Assembly: GCF_963877135.1 (NCBI RefSeq)
Contig: NZ_CAWNSW010000007.1
Span: 1-64,000, forward strand
Origin: Stenomitos frigidus_A
GTDB lineage: Bacteria > Cyanobacteriota > Cyanobacteriia > Leptolyngbyales > Leptolyngbyaceae
Direction of reading: 5' to 3'
DNA length: 64,000 nucleotides
Made by a program: the position numbers and the translations under genes. This document shows, piece by piece, positions 8,996 to 17,006 of the stretch; position 1 is the first letter of the stretch, and each line of letters begins with the position of its first letter. Below the pieces are notes generated by a model. It had not been told where the DNA came from and did no database searches. It saw nothing but the letters and a program-made list of their open reading frames with translations.

Positions 8996-9023
8996 GTAGG
9001 AACGTTACATATAACGTCCCTAC
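8996..9023. repeat. Inverted repeat between hflX and ssb
   Basis: GTAGGAACGTTA (8996-9007) and TAACGTCCCTAC (9012-9023) form an imperfect hairpin in the short gap between ssb and hflX. It resembles the widespread cyanobacterial ACGT-centred palindromes and may act as a terminator for ssb or merely be an interspersed repeat. Confidence 0.5.
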
Positions 9024-9037
9024 AGTTTGTGGTTACT

Positions 9038-9493
9038 CTAAGCGGTAACAGGGCTTTTGCCTTTCTTTTTCTGTGCGTCTGTTTCTGGTGCCGTCGTTTC
9101 AGGCGCTGGAGCATCAGTCTGAGCGTCGTCTGTCTGAACGTCTTCGTCTTCAACACTCTTTACATTATCGAGATCGATATCCAGTACCGTCATCGACAGT
9201 CCGGCGCGTGGCGTGTTGCCGTTGCTGGAAATGTATGGATTCGGTTCAACTTTGCCAGTGCAGATAATGAGCGATCCTTTTTTAAGAAACGGGAGTGTTC
9301 GCCATGCAGCCGATTTTTCCCAAATGCTTAACGATACAGTGAACGATTCGTCACGATTCCGTACTCCGCGGACATATAACGTTGCTTTGGCGACCTTTGC
9401 CTTCTCGCCACTGCGGAGATCAACGGTCTTGATCTCTGCATCTGCTGCCAGATTGCCACTGACAATCCACTTGTTTAAACCCACACTCGACAT
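9038..9493 (-). CDS. ssb: Single-stranded DNA-binding protein, SSB family
   Basis: A 151-aa OB-fold protein. The N-terminal 110 residues match the SSB fold: LNKWIVSGNLAADAEIKTVD, ATLYVRGVRNRDESFTVSLSIWEKSAAW, LPFLKKGSLIICTGKVEPNPYI, and the GLSMTVLDIDL strand. The tail is acidic and Thr/Asp/Ala-rich, as usual for SSB, but lacks the classic terminal DDDIPF, ending KKKGKSPVTA instead. It therefore may be the second SSB-like protein of cyanobacteria rather than the replicative one. It is transcribed toward hflX with a hairpin between them. Confidence 0.85.
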   Translation of the reverse strand: MSSVGLNKWIVSGNLAADAEIKTVDLRSGEKAKVAKATLYVRGVRNRDESFTVSLSIWEKSAAWRTLPFLKKGSLIICTGKVEPNPYISSNGNTPRAGLSMTVLDIDLDNVKSVEDEDVQTDDAQTDAPAPETTAPETDAQKKKGKSPVTA

Positions 9494-9699
9494 AGAGTCC
9501 TCTCGGTAAATGACCTTTAACGCAGAATTCCCCGACTACCAAAAAACGGAACAAACCACTTCAAAGTCTCAAAGAGCCTCTAGGGATCGTGGATTTATTT
9601 CTCATTTCTAAAAATCGTCAATTGGACTGATGACTCGTTGAGCAATGCCCTTTACCCTATTACCCTAAGCTAAAGATGTAGGCCTCTGGAGTCGTGCGG

Positions 9700-11391
9700 A
9701 TGCAGGAATACGATGTGGTGATGATTGGTGCAGGGCACAACGGGCTGGTGTGCGCCGCGTATCTGCTGAAAGCGGGCTATAGCGTGTTGCTGCTGGAACA
9801 ACGATCGGTGCCGGGTGGAGCTGCAACCACTGAGGCCGTCATTCCAGAGCTGCCTGACTTTACCTTCAACCTGTGCGCGATCGACCATGAATTCATCCAC
9901 CTCGGCCCTGTTGTGGAAGAGTTGGAACTCACGAAGTACGGCTTAGAATACCTCTTTTGCGATCCGGTAGTGTTTTGTCCACATCCTGATGGCAAGTACT
10001 TTCTGGCTCATCAATCCGTTGAAAAAACCTGCGCTAACATTGCCCGCTATAGCGATCGGGATGCGCAAAAATATGCAGAATTTACGGCGTACTGGTCACG
10101 CATTGTGAGTGCTTTAGGGCCGATGTTTAACGCACCACCGAAGTCGGTGATTGACATTGCAGGCAATTATGATGTGGCGAAATTGAAAGATCTGCTGGCT
10201 GTTGCGGGTTCTACGACGAAGGCACTCGACTTTGTGCGCACCATGCTGACTAGCGCGGAAGATTTGCTCAACGAATGGTTTGATTCGGAGTTTGTTAAAG
10301 CGCCATTGGCAAGACTAGCGGCGGAATTGGGTGTGCCACCGTCCCAGAAAAATCTGGCGATCGGCGCGATGATGATGTCGATGCGGCACCATCCCGGCAT
10401 GGCACGTCCCAAAGGTGGCACTGGAGCGCTCGTGCAGGCGTTAGTTAAGCTGGTCAAAGCCCTCGGTGGTGAGATTTTGACCGAGCAGCGGGTGAAGCAA
10501 GTGTTGGTCGATGACGGTCGTGCTGTGGGAGTGCGGGTCGGTAATGGGACTGAATACCGTGCGACGAAGGGCGTGATTTCGAACATTGATGCGCAGCGCT
10601 TGTTCATCCACTGCATGGACAGAAGCGATGTGGATGCGGCAGATCCCAATCTCTGGGAGCGCCTGGAGCGCCGGATTGTGAACAACAATGAGACGATTCT
10701 CAAAATTGATTTAGCGATGGATGAACCGCTGCGGTTTGAGCATCACAACCACCGGGATGAGTATCTGATCGGGTCAGTGCTGATTGCGGATTCGGTGCGC
10801 CATGTGGAGATCGCCCACACCGATCCGGCGATCGGCAAGATTCCCGACGCCGATCCATCCATGTATGTGGTGCAACCCACGATGCTCGATCCAACGATGG
10901 CTCCTGCTGGTAAACACACCGTTTGGATTGAGTTCTTTGCGCCCTACAATATTGCTGGCTTAGAAGGCACGGGACAGAACGGCACGGGCTGGACGGATGA
11001 CCTGAAAAACAAGGTGGCCGATCGCGTGATCGACAAGCTGGCAGAATATGCGCCCAATGTCAAAACCGCCACGATCGGGCGCCGGGTGGAAAGTCCGGCT
11101 GAGCTGGGCGATCGGCTGGGTGCGCTGAAAGGCAACTACTACCACATCGACATGACGTTGGAGCAGATGGTCTTTTTACGACCGCTCCCCGAACTGGCAA
11201 ACTACAAAACGCCGATCGACGGGCTCTTTCTCACCGGAGCTGGAACTCATCCCGGTGGCTCAATTTCAGGGATGCCGGGACGCAATTGCGCACGGGTGTT
11301 CTTGCATACCCAGCAGCCGATCGCGCAAACCCTACGCGATGCTAAAGAGTCGTTTAAAGCAACCGTCCAGTCTGTTTTCCATCTGTCTTGA
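9700..11391 (+). CDS. crtO: Beta-carotene ketolase CrtO
   Basis: CrtO inserts a keto group at C4 of beta-carotene to make echinenone, a membrane carotenoid and the ligand of orange carotenoid protein. The 563-aa protein is a phytoene-desaturase-like flavoprotein: N-terminal FAD Rossmann motif VVMIGAGHNGLVCAAYLL, then VPGGAATTEAVIPELPDF, CAIDHEFIHLGPV, LEYLFCDPVVFCP, RPKGGTGALVQALVKLV, and the C-terminal flavin loop GLFLTGAGTHPGGSISGMPGRNCARV. The pattern closely follows the CrtO group of cyanobacteria rather than CrtP or CrtQ. ATG 9700 is preferred to GTG 9694. It appears monocistronic. Confidence 0.92.
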   Translation: MQEYDVVMIGAGHNGLVCAAYLLKAGYSVLLLEQRSVPGGAATTEAVIPELPDFTFNLCAIDHEFIHLGPVVEELELTKYGLEYLFCDPVVFCPHPDGKYFLAHQSVEKTCANIARYSDRDAQKYAEFTAYWSRIVSALGPMFNAPPKSVIDIAGNYDVAKLKDLLAVAGSTTKALDFVRTMLTSAEDLLNEWFDSEFVKAPLARLAAELGVPPSQKNLAIGAMMMSMRHHPGMARPKGGTGALVQALVKLVKALGGEILTEQRVKQVLVDDGRAVGVRVGNGTEYRATKGVISNIDAQRLFIHCMDRSDVDAADPNLWERLERRIVNNNETILKIDLAMDEPLRFEHHNHRDEYLIGSVLIADSVRHVEIAHTDPAIGKIPDADPSMYVVQPTMLDPTMAPAGKHTVWIEFFAPYNIAGLEGTGQNGTGWTDDLKNKVADRVIDKLAEYAPNVKTATIGRRVESPAELGDRLGALKGNYYHIDMTLEQMVFLRPLPELANYKTPIDGLFLTGAGTHPGGSISGMPGRNCARVFLHTQQPIAQTLRDAKESFKATVQSVFHLS

Positions 11392-11403
11392 GTTTGTTGG
11401 TAT

Positions 11404-11422
11404 GGGCGCACGGCCTGCGCCC
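11404..11422. repeat. GC-rich REP-like hairpin
   Basis: GGGCGCA (11404-11410) and TGCGCCC (11416-11422) make a 7-bp hairpin in the gap between crtO and the convergent ccaA. This GGGCGCA-n-TGCGCCCCTACA form is a common cyanobacterial intergenic repeat and may terminate both genes. Confidence 0.5.
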
Positions 11423-11461
11423 CTACAGGGGGAAATATGGACGTTATTAAATTCTTGCCCC

Positions 11462-12220
11462 TTAGAGGGTTTGCCGTTCTTTAACCACTGAGGATTCATT
11501 GCTCATTTCTCCCATGATTGCCTGAAGCCATAGCCAGCGCCCACGACTATCCTTTTCAAGTAGAGGATCGGGCACCGGAAACGATCGCTGCTCCAGTGGC
11601 ACAAAGAGCCCTGCTCCAGAACGATAAGCAAAAATTGTACCCAACTCGATGGAGTAGATCCAGGCGTGCAGATTGATTGTGCCCTCATGCATTTTTGAGC
11701 GGATGATGGGGTACGTCTTGAGATTTTCAATCTGAGTCAGCACATTTTGCTTAATGGCAATTTTCAGCAGTTCTTCTAGGCTATAGCCCTTATCTGTATA
11801 GTGATCAACCACTAAGCGCCGGGTCGCTTCGGCGTGATGCTTGAGCCAGTCGTAGACCAGAGGCATGTCTTTGGCAAGGCTGCCAACTTGCAGCAACCCT
11901 TTCATCGCACCGCAGTGCGAATGGCCACAAATAATAACGTCTTTGATGCCAAGGGCGTGAACGGCATATTCGATCGCGGCTCCCTCCGCATAACTCGTTG
12001 CCCCATAGGTTGGAATGACATTGCCGACATTGCGGATAATAAAGAGGTCTCCGGGCTGCGCTTGCGTGATTAGAAAGGGATCAATGCGTGAATCAGAACA
12101 GGTGATAAAGAGAACTTCTGGTGTTTGCCCATGAGACAGTTGCTCAAAAAGTTCCTGATGGGTACTGAAATAGGTATTCTGGAACTCATTAAGTCCGTTG
12201 ATAATTCCTGCCATTGACAT
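11462..12220 (-). CDS. ccaA: Beta-class carbonic anhydrase
   Basis: Interconverts CO2 and bicarbonate; in cyanobacteria the CcaA/IcfA form works in the carboxysome. The 252-aa protein shows the zinc ligands and dyad of beta enzymes: CSDSRIDP (Cys, Asp, Arg), RNVGNVIPTYG, and GHSHCGAMKG (His and Cys). A C-terminal extension after ELGTIFAYRSG reaches past the catalytic core, as in CcaA. Start ATG TCA ATG is taken at 12220; the second ATG is two codons on. It converges with crtO. Carboxysomal targeting is inferred from family, not seen. Confidence 0.92.
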   Translation of the reverse strand: MSMAGIINGLNEFQNTYFSTHQELFEQLSHGQTPEVLFITCSDSRIDPFLITQAQPGDLFIIRNVGNVIPTYGATSYAEGAAIEYAVHALGIKDVIICGHSHCGAMKGLLQVGSLAKDMPLVYDWLKHHAEATRRLVVDHYTDKGYSLEELLKIAIKQNVLTQIENLKTYPIIRSKMHEGTINLHAWIYSIELGTIFAYRSGAGLFVPLEQRSFPVPDPLLEKDSRGRWLWLQAIMGEMSNESSVVKERQTL

Positions 12221-12354
12221 GACTGCAAGCCTCTCTTAGATAACCTGAAGTAAGTTTTTTAGAATTGACAATTTAAAGGGATAGCCCTCTTCATCCCGTT
12301 AAAGAGAGAGTGCTATCAACAGGCAATCGCGGTAGAGCAGGTTGGTCTGGGTGG

Positions 12355-12609
12355 TCAGCTTGGAAGCATTGACGAGATCATGCAACAAGGGAGCAATTGT
12401 GAGAGCGTAGCGTTGTCATCACTGCTAACATCCGTCACACAGTCGGTTTCACTCCAAGCACGAGCAATCCCAACACACTGCTCACAGGCTAAGGCATGAA
12501 AGCGATGTTCATCTCCCTCTGGAGCCACTTTGCAAATCTCCACAATCTAGATATGCTTGCGATCGTCGGTGAGCAAAGCAGCAGCGCTAACCAGAAGAAA
12601 TTCATCCAT
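12355..12609 (-). pseudogene. Possible degraded small gene with an internal stop
   Basis: Reading leftward from ATG 12609, a frame gives MDEFLLVSAAALLTDDRKHI, then one TAG, then IVEICKVAPEGDEHRFHALA and CEQCVGIARAW. The sequence on both sides of the stop has protein-like character and stays in one frame, which suggests a gene inactivated by a single mutation or a short protein restarting at GTG 12543. No family is recognised. The rest of the 460-base gap between ccaA and the next gene shows nothing else. Confidence 0.3.
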
Positions 12610-12683
12610 CAGACGCCATTTACAAGCCTTTTTTCAAAGAGCGACAGGTTTTGTGAGACGGTAGACAAAATTTATTCAAAGTA

Positions 12684-13820
12684 ATGATGACCCAGCGAGT
12701 TTTGATCTTAGGTGGAAAAGGGCGTATCGGCCGCCAGGTTGCTGCTGATCTCGCGACCCATACCAACGCCGAAATAACCATTACGGGACGCAGCCAACAG
12801 GTCAAACAGATCCCTGCTTCAGGTTCGCACGTCCAATTTCTAGAACTGGATCTAGACGATCGAGACAAATTGACCGCTGCTATTCATGCCTTGCAGACGG
12901 ACGATCGCCAGCAGCGCCACGTCGTCGTGCATTGTGCGGGTCCCTTTCATCACCGCGATGGCAGAGTGCTGGAAGCCTGCATCGCCGCTGGTGTGAACTA
13001 TGTGGATGTGAGCGATCATCCGTCCTACACACGCACCGCGATCGCGTATCGTGCGGCGGCAGAAGCGACGGGTATCACGGCGATCGTCAACACGGGCATT
13101 TTTCCCGGCATCTCAAATAGCATGGTGCGGCAGAGCATTGAGCAACTCGACTCGGCTGACACGGTGCATCTCAGCTATGTAGTGGCTGGCTCTGGTGGTG
13201 CAGGCGTGACCGTGATGCGAACGACGTTTTTGGGCTTGCAGCGCCCGTTTCAAGCATGGTTGAAGGGACAGTGGCAGATGGTGAAGCCGTATAGCGATCG
13301 CGAAGTGATTGAGTTTCCCAATCCCTATGGGCGTGTTGGCGTGTACTGGTTTGATGTGCCCGAAGCGTTTACGATTCCCAGCGCGTTTCCCGTCAAAACG
13401 GTCATCACCAAATTCGGCACCGTTCCTGACTTCTACAACTTTCTCACCTGGAGCGTCGCTCGTTGGTGGCATCCGCGACTGCTGCGAACTCGCGCTGTCA
13501 TTGAGTTTCTGTCCTACGTCAGCCACTTCATGACGGACGTGACCGATCGCTTTAGCGGCATTGGGGTTGCCATTCGGGTGGAAGTAACGGGTCAGAAGGA
13601 CGGCAAACCTGCCAAGAGCTACGTCACGCTGGTACACGAAAATACCGCGATCGCGGCTGGCTACGGTACAGGCAGCGTTGTACAACTGTTGCTATCCGGT
13701 GAACTCAACAAACCGGGCGTCTGGGCGATCGAAGAGGCATTGCCCACCACTTTATTTGAGCAAACCATGCAGAGTCGTGGGGTAAAAATCGAGCAGTGTA
13801 TCCGCCAGGATTCGCACTAG
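12684..13820 (+). CDS. Saccharopine dehydrogenase-like NAD(P)-binding protein
   Basis: A 378-aa protein with an N-terminal Rossmann fold: VLILGGKGRIGRQVAADLA (glycine motif), ITITGRS, LDLDD, and VVHCAGPFHHRDGRVLEACI followed by GVNYVDVSDHPSY. This block defines the saccharopine dehydrogenase NADP-binding family, which includes enoyl reductases and other enzymes besides lysine metabolism. The C-terminal half has a conserved hydrophobic region (GVTVMRTTFLGLQRP onward). The substrate cannot be inferred, and lysine biosynthesis is unlikely in a DAP-pathway organism. The start is the first of two adjacent ATGs. Confidence 0.82.
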   Translation: MMTQRVLILGGKGRIGRQVAADLATHTNAEITITGRSQQVKQIPASGSHVQFLELDLDDRDKLTAAIHALQTDDRQQRHVVVHCAGPFHHRDGRVLEACIAAGVNYVDVSDHPSYTRTAIAYRAAAEATGITAIVNTGIFPGISNSMVRQSIEQLDSADTVHLSYVVAGSGGAGVTVMRTTFLGLQRPFQAWLKGQWQMVKPYSDREVIEFPNPYGRVGVYWFDVPEAFTIPSAFPVKTVITKFGTVPDFYNFLTWSVARWWHPRLLRTRAVIEFLSYVSHFMTDVTDRFSGIGVAIRVEVTGQKDGKPAKSYVTLVHENTAIAAGYGTGSVVQLLLSGELNKPGVWAIEEALPTTLFEQTMQSRGVKIEQCIRQDSH

Positions 13821-13844
13821 CTAACACTTACATACGTTTGACAC

Positions 13845-13874
13845 GCTACACCCCATACCCTACACCCCATACCC
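13845..13874. repeat. 15-bp tandem repeat
   Basis: Two adjacent copies of a 15-base unit built on CTACACCCCATACCC lie in the gap between the dehydrogenase-like gene and ycf23. This is a short tandem repeat with no visible function. Confidence 0.6.
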
Positions 13875-13946
13875 TCCTCCGCCAAACGCTGGAATCTCCG
13901 GGCATTGGGTGGCAGAATGGACGGTACGAATTTGAGTAGAGATACC

Positions 13947-14696
13947 ATGACGATCCTTCCCACGCTACAGAATGCTCTGGATAACGGACGCGCCCTCAAG
14001 ATTATTAGCGGTCTGCATAATTGCGATGCCGATCGTGTGGCGGCTACAGTGAACGCTGCCGATCGGGGTGGTGCCACCTTTGTAGACATCGCTGCCGATC
14101 CAGCCCTAGTGCGGTTGGCAAAAAAACTGACCCATCTGCCCGTTTGCGTCTCGGCTGTAGAACCAGAGAAGTTTGTCATCGCCGTCGATGCCGGAGCTGA
14201 CCTGATTGAAATCGGCAACTTCGACAGCTTTTACGCCCAAGGTCGTCGCTTTGAAGCCGATGAAGTGTTGGCGCTGACCCGCGAAACGCGTGAACTATTG
14301 CCCACCATCACCCTCTCGGTGACAGTACCTCACATCCTGACGCTCGACAAACAGGTACAACTGGCAGAAGCCTTGGTACAAGCTGGAGCCGATATCATTC
14401 AAACCGAAGGCGGCACCAGCAGCCAACCAACCCACGCTGGTACGCTGGGACTCATCGAAAAAGCGGCTCCCACCCTGGCAGCCGCTTATGAAATCTCCCG
14501 TGCAGTTAAGGTGCCTGTGTTGTGCGCGTCGGGTCTGTCGAATGTGACGGCACCGTTGGCGATCGCCAACGGTGCATCAGGTATTGGTGTTGGCTCTGCC
14601 ATCAACCAACTCAACAGCGAAGTCGCCATGATTGCCGCTGTGCGTAGTTTGGTCGAAGCGCTAGCAACCGTTAGCCGGACGCCTTTGTACGTATAG
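13947..14696 (+). CDS. ycf23: Ycf23 (DUF561) TIM-barrel-like protein
   Basis: Conserved in cyanobacteria and some red-lineage plastids; function not established. The 249-aa protein fits the family: ALKIISGLHNCDADRVAATV, ADRGGATFVDIAADPALV, LPVCVSAVEPEKFV, AGADLIEIGNFDSFYAQGR, then the phosphate-binding-like IIQTEGGTS, VPVLCASGLS and GASGIGVGSAIN. The repeated beta-alpha pattern and glycine-rich end suggest a phosphate-binding TIM barrel. ATG 13947 gives the usual N-terminus; upstream in-frame ATGs at 13905 and after add unmatched residues. Confidence 0.9.
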   Translation: MTILPTLQNALDNGRALKIISGLHNCDADRVAATVNAADRGGATFVDIAADPALVRLAKKLTHLPVCVSAVEPEKFVIAVDAGADLIEIGNFDSFYAQGRRFEADEVLALTRETRELLPTITLSVTVPHILTLDKQVQLAEALVQAGADIIQTEGGTSSQPTHAGTLGLIEKAAPTLAAAYEISRAVKVPVLCASGLSNVTAPLAIANGASGIGVGSAINQLNSEVAMIAAVRSLVEALATVSRTPLYV

Positions 14697-14885
14697 CGCG
14701 AGCGATTGATATGGATGATATGGAAACTTTCTGTCTGGCTTTCCAACTTGGAGTATTTGACAGAAAGTTTCTATCTAATAGCAGTTGGCATCTCTATTTA
14801 TTGCTGGGACAATCCATGTTGCCCTTACAGATAATTTAGACTTTACTTAAAGTACGAGCTGAAATTCCAAGTGTAAGTTTTGCGA

Positions 14886-15767
14886 ATGAATGCACCTATT
14901 TTCATTAGTTACCGAAGAGCCGATGCTGCTGCTGAAGCTGGTCGTCTGTACAGCACGATCCTTAAAGATTTTGGCGAGGATTCTGTATTTATGGATACCT
15001 CTTCGATTAAACCTGGAGCACCTTGGTCAAAGGAGCTAAAAGAAGCTTTGAATGCCGCTCAAATTGTCATATTAATTATGGGATTAGAATGGCTTCGGAT
15101 TAGTGATGAGTTTGGATTCCGTAGAATAGACAAGGAAGATGATTGGGTGCGCCAGGAAATTGAATTTTCACTTGAAAACAACAAGAAGGTATTGCCTTTA
15201 TTAGTTAAAGGTGCAAAACCTCTTCCAGCTAACGTTTTGCCTCCTTCAATCAGCGCCTTAACTGAAAGGCAGGCTATAGAAATTAGAGATACCTACTGGG
15301 ATCACGATGTAAAACTTGTTCTAGAGCAACTAAAGGTAGTTAATGGAAACTCTTCAAAAAATAATGGATCTTTAGGGAAAGGTTCTTCGGGCATATACCC
15401 AACTCCTCCACCAGAAATACCTGATCCAATAAGTGATGAAAGGCTTCAAATTGCTTTAGATGGAAGCTTATCAAAATGGAAGAAGATAGTTAGTCCATTG
15501 CCTGAAGATTCTACCAAAGTGCGTATTGAGTTATATCGACAATATCAATTTAAAACATTTCTAGATGCAATTAGTTTTATGAACCAAGTTGCTCTTGGAT
15601 GCGATATTGCCATGCACCACCCTCGTTGGGAAAATGTTTGGAAGTCGGTTAGGGTTTACTTGAGTACGTGGGATGTTAATCATCAAATTTCTGATAGGGA
15701 TATTCAATTAGCTAAGTATTTCGACAAGGCTTTTCTTGATTTTCCTGGGTCAAATTTGAACGCTTAA
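14886..15767 (+). CDS. TIR domain fused to a pterin-4a-carbinolamine dehydratase-like domain
   Basis: A 293-aa protein in two parts. Residues 1-150 form a TIR domain: PIFISYRRADA at strand A, VFMDTSSIKPGAPWSKEL at the BB loop, ILIMGLEWL, and DDWVRQEIEFSL, whose Glu (about residue 91) is where NADase TIRs carry the catalytic acid. A Gly/Ser/Pro linker (about 153-178) leads to residues 182-290, matching PCD/DCoH: FKTFLDAISFMNQVAL, MHHPRWENVW, VYLSTWDVNHQISDRDIQLA. The His-His pair (244-245) is kept, but the third catalytic His of the family is Trp (262). The gene is clearly AT-richer than its neighbours, as expected of acquired defence genes. The function is inferred: NAD-consuming effector with a pterin-binding sensor. 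Confidence 0.85.
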   Translation: MNAPIFISYRRADAAAEAGRLYSTILKDFGEDSVFMDTSSIKPGAPWSKELKEALNAAQIVILIMGLEWLRISDEFGFRRIDKEDDWVRQEIEFSLENNKKVLPLLVKGAKPLPANVLPPSISALTERQAIEIRDTYWDHDVKLVLEQLKVVNGNSSKNNGSLGKGSSGIYPTPPPEIPDPISDERLQIALDGSLSKWKKIVSPLPEDSTKVRIELYRQYQFKTFLDAISFMNQVALGCDIAMHHPRWENVWKSVRVYLSTWDVNHQISDRDIQLAKYFDKAFLDFPGSNLNA

Positions 15768-15920
15768 TTCCGTTCGCCGATATTGTGTGTGGAGCGCATC
15801 ACTGCAAATCAAACGCACTATTTTATTGGGTGCTTTGAAAACAACACTCCTGGAGAATGGTTATTAATTGGCAGTTAATATCAGTCCACGATCGCAAGTT
15901 CCAGCACTCTATAAAGCTCG

Positions 15921-16205
15921 TTGACGTTGCCTCTTCCTAAAAGGAGGAGCGATCGAGGCATTTACCATGAGAAGGTGGGGATTTTTGCTGACCGCGAGGG
16001 TGATTTCGTCACGTTTATGGGTTCAGCAAATGAAAGCTACAGTGCCTTAATTGAAAATTTTGAGTGTATTGATGTGTATTGGTCATGGGACGCTGCCCTT
16101 CGCGAAAGAGCCTTACGAAAGGTTGAGAATTTTCAACGCTTATGGGATAACCGAACCGAAAACCTAGATGTGCTGGAGTTCCCAGAGGCGGTGCGTGGAT
16201 CGCTC
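15921..16205 (+). pseudogene. Fragment of a PLD-like (HKD-type) protein, probably from a helicase or nuclease of a defence system
   Basis: From about 15954 the frame reads GIYHEKVGIFADREGDFVTF and GSANESYSALIENFECIDVY, then WSWDAALRERA and ENFQRLWDNRTENLDVLEFPEA. This matches the phospholipase-D-like domain found at the N-terminus of some SNF2/DEAD helicases in defence islands. It carries the H-x-K and the downstream GSxNES motif. The parent would be many hundreds of residues; here both ends are lost, and the frame runs into an antisense integrase remnant. No helicase motif is present in the window. Confidence 0.6.
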
Positions 16206-16638
16206 CGTTCCATCCGAAGACGGAAGTGGCGCTCATGCACCTCTTCTATAATCCACTTGTGATAAGTCCGCATCTGGACAGCTATGGAACGCCCCATCTG
16301 CTGGGCTGCCAGCTCAATCGGGATGAACCCAATGGAGCGAACCGCCCAGGCGTGCCTTAAGTCATAGGGATTGTGAGGAACTTCGTAACGGTTAAACACA
16401 ACCGTCACCCGATTACCTAACGCAGAGTTATTTTTACCTTTACAGGGAGGAATCTTAGGCGTTCAAACTCATCCACCCATTTAGGATCGAGAGAGTAGAC
16501 GCGATGCGATACCGTCTTCGCTCCATCCAGCACAAGCAACACAGGCATCTTAGAGAAATCCAGCTAGAAGAGTTTATGGTTTCTCAGTCCGTAGGTTGCC
16601 AGCATCCTATAAGCCCACTGCCAAGAAGCACTAGGAAT
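16196..16638 (-). pseudogene. 3' remnant of a tyrosine integrase (older element)
   Basis: Read on the minus strand, the DNA encodes an integrase C-terminal half very like the intact one at 48091-49221. SASWQWAYRMLATYGLRNHKLF matches DPGWRWAFGMMATFGLRSHEVF, an in-frame TAG replaces the following Tyr, then WVDEFERLR matches WVEAFGLR. After a frameshift, PYDLRHAWAVRSI and AAQQMGRSIAV match LDLRHAWAIR and AAAQMGHS. The N-terminal two thirds are missing, and similarity begins about 47 bases from attL. It is therefore the wreck of an earlier element that used the same tRNA-Phe site. Confidence 0.85.
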
Positions 16639-16684
16639 TTTGTAAATCTTGTAGGATAAGGGGTTTGAATGGTTTTTAGTCAAG

Positions 16685-16735
16685 GTGAATGCCAGGACGG
16701 GGACTTGAACCCCGGACACGAGGATTTTCAGTCCT
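16685..16735. repeat. attL: 51-bp direct repeat of tRNA-Phe 3' part
   Basis: Positions 16685-16735 are identical over 51 bases to 49317-49367. The shared block covers the tRNA-Phe sequence from the anticodon loop to the 3' end plus six bases beyond (starts GTGAATGCCAGGACGGGG, ends TTTTCAGTCCT). Homology stops sharply on both sides. Here the tRNA 5' half is absent, so this is the displaced 3' fragment left by integration. Confidence 0.95.
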
Positions 16736-16881
16736 TTAATCCGTTTCTGTAATGCCTGGTATGAATGCATCCTACGACGCATCTAAGCAACTGTAACCGT
16801 TTCTGTGACCAAAAGAGGGCAGAGATACCAGGCTGATCACACGAGGATGGTCAGCAACCCACGCGAAAACCTTGCCCCTTC

Positions 16882-17006
16882 TGTCATCACCTCACCCCTG
16901 ATTTGTCATCGCCTTGTCATACAAATCTGTCATCGCCCTTTGTCATCGCCCTAACCAAAATTGTCATCGCCCTTAAAATGGGTTTGTCATACATTTTGGT
17001 GACATA
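16882..17006. repeat. Iteron-like TGTCATCGCC array before an RHH gene
   Basis: Seven direct copies of TGTCAT, most followed by CGCCC, start at 16882, 16904, 16915, 16928, 16941, 16962 and 16985. An inverted TGACA lies at 17000. Start-to-start steps are 22, 11, 13, 13, 21 and 23, close to one or two helical turns. The array ends at the start codon of the RHH protein at 17006 and is most simply its operator; it also has the look of a plasmid-type iteron set. Confidence 0.75.

Noticed and set aside
14880..14885. TTG start two codons before the TIR gene ATG
   Set aside because: The ATG at 14886 gives the normal TIR N-terminus and needs no rare start.
16564..16782. 72-codon minus-strand frame over attL
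   Set aside because: It joins tRNA-derived DNA to the integrase remnant; only the last part is meaningful, as a pseudogene.
16882..17006. CRISPR array
   Set aside because: The repeats are about 10-15 bases with 0-12-base gaps, far too short for repeat-spacer units, and no cas gene is present. No CRISPR array was seen elsewhere in the window.
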